Below, piece by piece: positions 38,408 to 42,322 of a stretch of DNA of 42,322 nucleotides. Location: IMG/VR virus record IMGVR_UViG_3300010885_021009, positions 1 through 42,322 of that record; one strand, 5' to 3'. Every line of letters starts with the position of its first letter. The first letter of the stretch is position 1. This DNA is from a virus. A model generated the notes under the pieces. That model was not told the DNA's origin, made no database searches, and saw only the letters and a list, made by a program, of their open reading frames with translations. A program made the position numbers and the translations under genes.

Positions 38408-39372
38408 CAGACTGGGTAAGACTTTGGCATGACATGCCCACAGATCCGAAATGGCGAACGATTGCCAAAAAATCAGGTCAACGAATTGGCGATGTCATAG
38501 CTGTTTTTAATTTTATGATGGTCAATGCTAGCGCGAATTCAAAGCAACGCGGTGCGATGAAAAGTTTTGATATTGAAGACGTTGCGTCGGCTTTAGATTT
38601 AGAAGAAACGGACGTGAAAGCGATTTTGTCGGCCATGCAAGGTAAAGTTCTAGATGGCGATAAATTGTCAGGATGGGAACGCCGTCAACCTAAAAGGGAC
38701 GATGACAGCACTTCACGTGTTGCAGCTTACAGAGAGCGCCAAGCATCAGAAAAACAAAAAGCAGATGAGCTTAAAATTGATGACGTAACACCATGTAACG
38801 CACTTGTAACGCAGTGTAACGCCCCAGAGACAGAGTCAGAGACAGAGTCAGATAAGAAGGATGTTGATGATAGCGCGAGCGCAAGCGCGATCTCTGAAAA
38901 TCCAGAACCCGATCCTGAGCCGCCTAAAATCGAAAACTCGAAAAAATCGAAAGCCGAACTTGACGATCTCGAAAACCGATTGACCGAGGCCGCCAGCAAA
39001 TCGCTAAGTCCGGTTAGTGCGGGCTTGCTCGTTTTGTCGAAACCGCTCGCTTGGCTTGAGGCGGGATGCGATCTGGAACTGGACATCCTGCCAGCAATCC
39101 GCGCTGCATCGGCACGCGCAAGCCCTCGATCAATCAAATCATGGGCATATTTCGAGGGTGCCGTGATGCAAGCCCTCGCCAACCGAACCGCACCAATTCA
39201 AAAATCGGAGCCTCAAAATGCAAACTCAGGCAGATCAGCCAAAGGCGAGAACCCTCTCATGGCAGCCATTGAAAAGCACAAGTCTCGCTTTGCGGCGGAG
39301 CGTGAAGGACGTGATGACGGATTTGGAAACAGTGCAAGCGTCATCGAATTGCGAGCTATTGCCACCGGATGA
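38404..39372 (+). CDS. Replication initiator, O-like
   Basis: The 322-residue protein resembles phage replication proteins of the O / replisome-organiser type: an N-terminal winged-helix region (DWVRLWHDMPTDPKWRTIAK, RIGDVIAVFNFMM, FDIEDVASALDLEETDVKAI), a low-complexity linker (PETESETESD, DPEPPKIENSKKSKAE) and a C-terminal partner-binding part. Four phased GTAAC repeats lie in the linker DNA (38785-38820), the place where lambda carries ori inside O. I infer that it binds there and recruits the helicase loader. Confidence 0.8.
   Translation: MTDWVRLWHDMPTDPKWRTIAKKSGQRIGDVIAVFNFMMVNASANSKQRGAMKSFDIEDVASALDLEETDVKAILSAMQGKVLDGDKLSGWERRQPKRDDDSTSRVAAYRERQASEKQKADELKIDDVTPCNALVTQCNAPETESETESDKKDVDDSASASAISENPEPDPEPPKIENSKKSKAELDDLENRLTEAASKSLSPVSAGLLVLSKPLAWLEAGCDLELDILPAIRAASARASPRSIKSWAYFEGAVMQALANRTAPIQKSEPQNANSGRSAKGENPLMAAIEKHKSRFAAEREGRDDGFGNSASVIELRAIATG
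38785..38822 (+). promoter_or_regulatory. ori: Candidate origin repeats inside the O-like gene
   Basis: GTAAC is repeated at 38785, 38795, 38806 and 38816, the last three as TGTAACGC. The spacings of 10, 11 and 10 bases place them on one face of the helix. A 12-base direct repeat (AGAGACAGAGTC-type) follows directly. The arrangement recalls iterons in the O gene of lambdoid phages. Confidence 0.6.
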
Positions 39373-39802
39373 ACTCAACGCGGCTCTGGCTATGCTTTCG
39401 GAAGCATTGACAGAAAAAACAACAGCTGAGCAAGCAGTCCAGGCGACAAGGCGCATTACGGGCGTTTATCGCAAATCGGATTTGAACGACCCCGAAATGT
39501 ATTCCGCAGCCTTGATTGCGGTTTTCAGCGAATACCCGCCCTCAATCATCAATCGGGCCTCGCATCCAGTGCATGGCCTTCCGTCGCGGTCGAAATTCCT
39601 GCCGACGGTTTCCGAGGTGCGTGAGGCTTGCGAGGTTGAAGCCAAGCGTCATCGAACTTTGGCAGCGATGGCAAAGTGGCAAATCGGAGAGCATGAACGG
39701 CGGCAGAAAATCAAGGCGGAGCGCAAGGCCGCTCAAAACCAGCCGGTTGATCCGGCTCGGGTCGATGAAATTCTGGCACGGTTTCGAAAGGACGCAGCAT
39801 GA
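39218..39802 (+). CDS. Putative replication accessory / helicase loader protein
   Basis: The protein has 194 residues from ATG 39218, which is preceded by GGAG seven bases away. It then overlaps the O-like gene by 155 bases. ATG 39314 (MTDLETVQASSNCELLPPDE), preceded by AAGGA, would shorten it to 162 residues. The middle contains DPEMYSAALIAVFSEYPPSI and RSKFLPTVSEVREACE, a pattern I recall from phage proteins next to O-like genes. Its basic helical end is rich in Lys and Arg. The helicase-loader idea rests on position. Confidence 0.68.
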   Translation: MQTQADQPKARTLSWQPLKSTSLALRRSVKDVMTDLETVQASSNCELLPPDELNAALAMLSEALTEKTTAEQAVQATRRITGVYRKSDLNDPEMYSAALIAVFSEYPPSIINRASHPVHGLPSRSKFLPTVSEVREACEVEAKRHRTLAAMAKWQIGEHERRQKIKAERKAAQNQPVDPARVDEILARFRKDAA

Positions 39803-40320
39803 GCAGGGCAGGGCGGAAACGTAAAAGTCTGGATCGTGAGCCAAATGGACGCGTTCAGCGCGATCAGTCGGCAGCGGTTCAAATGCAAAGGGTTAAAACC
39901 ATGATCAGAGTCGGACATATTGAACCACGGTGGGGTAGCCCTCTCGGATTGGCTTTGATTCAAAAACAAATTGACCCTGAGCAATACGAGTCTGGGGTCA
40001 AATACGCTGCGCAAAGATTGGCTGTAGACATTCTGATTGGGTTGCCGACGCGGTATGTGCGGGCGATTGATTATAGCAGTCTAAGGGGCGGTGAGTCCGG
40101 TATTTTAGAGCTTTCCGATGCTGATTTAGCGGCTATTAAGCGATTTCGTGAAGCTGACGAAATACTGGGTCAGCACGCGGCGGATCATCGGATTGTGTGT
40201 CAAGTGGTCGTTTACGACGAGCCCTTTGCGTATTTTGAGCGTCAAGCTCTTATATCTGGACTTGAACGGTTATCAGCTCATTACGGGCTTCGAAACCCCG
40301 CTAAAAAGAAGGTAGCTTGA
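39799..40320 (+). CDS. Last gene of the rightward early operon (antiterminator candidate)
   Basis: This 173-residue protein begins with a basic N-terminus (MSRAGRKRKSLDREPNGRVQ) and has HIEPRWGSPLGLALIQKQID and PEQYESGVKYAAQRLAVDIL segments, then a helical end. I recall homologs with unknown function just before the packaging genes. It is in the position of lambda Q, directly upstream of a candidate late promoter and terminator, so late-gene antitermination is a reasonable hypothesis. No zinc finger or known Q motif is seen. Confidence 0.7.
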   Translation: MSRAGRKRKSLDREPNGRVQRDQSAAVQMQRVKTMIRVGHIEPRWGSPLGLALIQKQIDPEQYESGVKYAAQRLAVDILIGLPTRYVRAIDYSSLRGGESGILELSDADLAAIKRFREADEILGQHAADHRIVCQVVVYDEPFAYFERQALISGLERLSAHYGLRNPAKKKVA

Positions 40321-40325
40321 AATGC

Positions 40326-40334
40326 TTATCCACA
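40326..40334 (+). promoter_or_regulatory. DnaA box
   Basis: TTATCCACA is a perfect match to the high-affinity DnaA box and lies six bases after the last early gene, just upstream of the candidate late promoter. A target for host DnaA or for the phage DnaA-like protein. Confidence 0.6.
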
Positions 40335-40340
40335 AGCTGA

Positions 40341-40369
40341 TTGACAAATCAATATCCTTTAATTATCAG
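40341..40369 (+). promoter_or_regulatory. Candidate late promoter (PR'-like)
   Basis: TTGACA (40341-40346) is a perfect -35 element and TATCAG (40364-40369) lies 17 bases downstream. The transcript would start near 40376 and meet a strong terminator about 20 bases later, the arrangement of lambda PR' and tR'. Confidence 0.62.
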
Positions 40370-40396
40370 TCATTAATAGAAGCTGATCTTACTGCG

Positions 40397-40425
40397 ACCC
40401 GCCATGTTTATAGGCGGGTTTTTTA
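40397..40425 (+). terminator. Strong terminator before the packaging genes
   Basis: ACCCGCC (40397-40403) and GGCGGGT (40413-40419) pair around a 9-base loop, followed by TTTTTTATT. It ends rightward early transcription and would also stop transcripts from the promoter at 40341 unless they are antiterminated. Confidence 0.88.
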
Positions 40426-40432
40426 TTATCCC

Positions 40433-40454
40433 CACGCGCGTGCACGCGCACGCA
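40433..40454. other. Alternating purine-pyrimidine palindrome upstream of the terminase gene
   Basis: Twenty-two bases strictly alternate C/T with A/G, and the centre GCGCGTGCACGCGC (40436-40449) is a perfect 14-base palindrome. Such a sequence can form Z-DNA or a cruciform. It lies 30 bases before the small terminase candidate, where packaging signals often occur. Confidence 0.5.
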
Positions 40455-40483
40455 AATCGGCGGCAAAAGTTGCGTAAAGTACG

Positions 40484-40801
40484 ATGAAAAAAATTGCACC
40501 CGAAGGTTTTAAAAAGCAGCAAGGCAAAGGCCGGCCAGTCGGCAGCGCTAACAAAACCACAACCGCACTCAAAGAAGCCATATTAAAGGCGGCAGAGAAC
40601 GCCGGAAACCGGATTAATCAAAAGGGGTTGGTCGGTTATTTAGAAGATTTGGCTTTAACTGAAAAATCCGCTTTTTCTTCATTGCTCGGGAAAGTTCTTC
40701 CTTTGACATTGGCCGGAAACGATGGCGGGCCTATTCAATCTCGGGTCGTGGTGGAATTTGTGAGCCCGAAAAATGACGGTGCAGATACCGGAAGCATTTA
40801 A
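40484..40801 (+). CDS. Putative small terminase subunit
   Basis: This 105-residue protein opens with a basic stretch (KKQQGKGRPVGSANKTTTAL) and a helical middle (KEAILKAAENAGNRINQKG), then a YLEDLALTEKSAFSSLLGKV segment and a beta-rich end. It is coded directly before TerL and overlaps it by 29 bases, the usual position of TerS. The Gly-Arg-Pro-x-Gly-Ser-x-Asn-Lys-Thr motif is common in proteins beside phage terminases. No clear helix-turn-helix is seen, so the call depends on context. Confidence 0.65.
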   Translation: MKKIAPEGFKKQQGKGRPVGSANKTTTALKEAILKAAENAGNRINQKGLVGYLEDLALTEKSAFSSLLGKVLPLTLAGNDGGPIQSRVVVEFVSPKNDGADTGSI

Positions 40802-41948
40802 AGAGCTTTTCACGCCGTCCAGATACAAAGCATATTACGGGGGCCGCGGTAGCGCTAAATCTCACTCGTTTGCTACGGCAGCCGTCCTTAGAGCTACTTT
40901 AGGCCATGAACGCATTCTATGTGGTCGTGAAATTCAGAAATCTATTCGTGAATCGGTAAAACGCCTTCTGGACGATAAAATAGATGCTTGCGGGTTGCGT
41001 GAGCATTTTAAATCGACAGACACGGAAATCAAAGGCCCGAATGAATCCGTATTTATATTTGCGGGGCTTCGGACCAATCCAGACACGATCAAGTCAACCG
41101 AAGGTATAACGATCGCGTGGATTGAGGAAGCCAATACGGTTTCTCAAAACTCGCTTGAAATTCTGATTCCGACAGTTCGTCGTCCTAAATCGGAACTGTG
41201 GTTTAACTGGAACCCTCGGTTTCCTACCGATCCCGTGGATGCGATGTTTAGAGGTGGTGAACCACCCCCAGATTCAATTATTCGGGAAGTTGGTTTTGAA
41301 GATAACCCGTTCTTTCCTGACGTTCTCAGGCAAGAAATGGAATGGGACAAGCGCCGCGATCCTGACAAATACGCGCACATTTGGCTTGGAAAGTATCGGC
41401 GCAATTCTGAAGGTCGCGTGTTTAAGAATTGGCGTATTGATAATTTTGACACGCCATACGGGGTTCATTTCCTGTTTGGTGCTGACTGGGGGTTCTCAAT
41501 CGACCCTACCGTTTTAGTCAGATGCTTTGTTGACGGGCGTACGCTTTATATCGATCGAGAAGTCCGACAGATCGGTTGCGAGATAGATAAAACGCCTGCC
41601 CTTTTTGATAAAATCGAAGATTCTCGCAAGTTTACAATTCGAGCTGATAGCGCAAGGCCCGAGACAATTTCCTATATGCAGCGGCAAGGGTTTAACATTG
41701 TTGCGGCTAAAAAAGGAAAAGGTTCTGTCGAAGACGGAATTGAGTTTCTAAAATCCTACGACATCGTGGTTCACCCTAGCTGTAAGCACACAATAGACGA
41801 GTTGAGCCTGTACTCTTATGAGACAGACAAACTCACAAATGAGGTTTTACCGATGGTCGAAGACAAGAATAACCATGTCATCGACGCACTTCGGTACGCG
41901 GTAGAATCCGTTCGTCGTGCGACAGAGCCACGGGTTAGGGCCCTCTAA
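40773..41948 (+). CDS. terL: Large terminase subunit, PBSX type
   Basis: The 391-residue packaging motor has an ATPase domain with Walker A GGRGSAKS (23-30) and Walker B ITIAWIEEAN (112-121), and an RNase H-like nuclease domain with D238 in GADWGFS, D292 in RADSARPE and a late acidic DALRYAVE motif. WFNWNPR and DNPFFP are also family-like. It pumps DNA into the procapsid and cuts the concatemer. Its start overlaps the TerS candidate by 29 bases, and the portal start follows its stop by one base. Confidence 0.95.
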   Translation: MTVQIPEAFKELFTPSRYKAYYGGRGSAKSHSFATAAVLRATLGHERILCGREIQKSIRESVKRLLDDKIDACGLREHFKSTDTEIKGPNESVFIFAGLRTNPDTIKSTEGITIAWIEEANTVSQNSLEILIPTVRRPKSELWFNWNPRFPTDPVDAMFRGGEPPPDSIIREVGFEDNPFFPDVLRQEMEWDKRRDPDKYAHIWLGKYRRNSEGRVFKNWRIDNFDTPYGVHFLFGADWGFSIDPTVLVRCFVDGRTLYIDREVRQIGCEIDKTPALFDKIEDSRKFTIRADSARPETISYMQRQGFNIVAAKKGKGSVEDGIEFLKSYDIVVHPSCKHTIDELSLYSYETDKLTNEVLPMVEDKNNHVIDALRYAVESVRRATEPRVRAL

Positions 41949-41949
41949 A

Positions 41950-42322
41950 ATGGGAATGTTTGATCGCCTATTTAAGCGAACAGATACGGTTATTCAGCAA
42001 CCGTTTTCTGTCAAAGAAAGCGCGGTCGGTTCGTTAATCGCTGCTTATAGCTTAGGTAAACCTGTTTGGAATAAGCGGGATTTTGCCAAGGTTGCGCAAG
42101 AAGGCTACCAGCAAAACATTATTGTATATGCGTGTGTTTGGCTAACGGCTCGAGCAGCAGCTCACATTCCTTTGTCCATTATGATTGATAATGGCAAGGC
42201 GTCTGACAAAGCAGAGACGGGCAAGTTCCCTGATCTTATGGCGTTGTTAAACCGTCCGAACCCCGTGCAAGATGGAGTGGCGTTTCGGCAAGATGTTTTT
42301 TCGGATTTTTTGCTAGGTGGGA
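41950..42322 (+). CDS. Portal protein, HK97 type (N-terminal part; continues at 1)
   Basis: The true ATG of the portal lies at 41950, one base after the TerL stop. The first residues read MGMFDRLFKRTDTVIQQPFS and continue with YQQNIIVYACVWLTARAAAH, the typical N-terminal helix of HK97 portals. The frame leaves the window open; positions 42200-42322 equal 1-123, so the complete protein of 447 residues is made of this part and the segment at the start of the window. Confidence 0.93.
   Translation, partial: MGMFDRLFKRTDTVIQQPFSVKESAVGSLIAAYSLGKPVWNKRDFAKVAQEGYQQNIIVYACVWLTARAAAHIPLSIMIDNGKASDKAETGKFPDLMALLNRPNPVQDGVAFRQDVFSDFLLGG
42200..42322. repeat. Terminal direct repeat, right copy
   Basis: Identical to bases 1-123. 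Together they show that the sequence closes on itself. Confidence 0.93.

Overview
The window is a complete genome of a temperate tailed phage (Caudoviricetes, siphovirus type). The first 123 bases are repeated exactly as the last 123, inside the portal gene, so the molecule closes into a circle of 42,199 bp. Several features point to an alphaproteobacterial host: a GapR/DUF2312 protein, tail chaperones and a holin of gene-transfer-agent type, a DnaA domain IV-like protein, and an attP core that copies the 3' half of a CAU-anticodon tRNA (acceptor end fits tRNA-Ile2). A more exact host cannot be read from the sequence.

Layout on the plus strand. At 40484-42322, joined to 1-8.3 kb, lie packaging, head and neck genes: TerS candidate, TerL, portal, gp7-like minor head protein, prohead protease, HK97-fold capsid, connectors and tail terminator. 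The tail tube, chaperones, a 689-residue tape measure and the tail tip follow at 7-15.5 kb. Fibre and accessory tail genes occupy 15.5-22.5 kb, ending with a 1,503-residue repeat protein. Lysis genes (3TM holin, M15 peptidase, small membrane/coiled-coil protein) come next, then a metallophosphoesterase and a deoxynucleotide kinase, at 22.5-25.6 kb.

At 25.6-26.15 kb there are two terminators and the attP region, with candidate arm sites on both sides of the tRNA-like core. From 34.2 kb down to 26.1 kb runs a tightly coupled leftward operon. Its order is three unknown proteins, RecT, an unknown protein, a C5 cytosine methyltransferase with a fully nested second reading frame, an HNH protein, several small proteins including an Ala/Trp-rich one, a HigA-like protein, an excisionase-like protein and the integrase.

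At 34.2-35.0 kb lies the immunity region: a leftward CI-like repressor and a rightward Cro-like regulator. Two promoters of the same layout (TTGAC[A/C], 17 bp, GATACA) each carry the same 17-bp operator; a third related operator lies beside the leftward promoter. The rightward operon (35.4-40.3 kb) carries a small DNA-binding protein, a secreted protein, GapR, a VRR-NUC nuclease, a DnaA-like protein, an MT-A70 methyltransferase, an O-like replication protein with phased repeats that may be the origin, and two further proteins. It ends in an intergenic region with a DnaA box, a candidate late promoter and a terminator directly after it, which suggests antitermination control of the late genes.

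The genes act together as a lambda-like programme: repressor control of paired early promoters, early recombination and replication functions with two DNA methyltransferases, late structural and lysis genes, and site-specific integration into a tRNA gene. Functions are assigned from motifs and recalled family features only; no database search was run.
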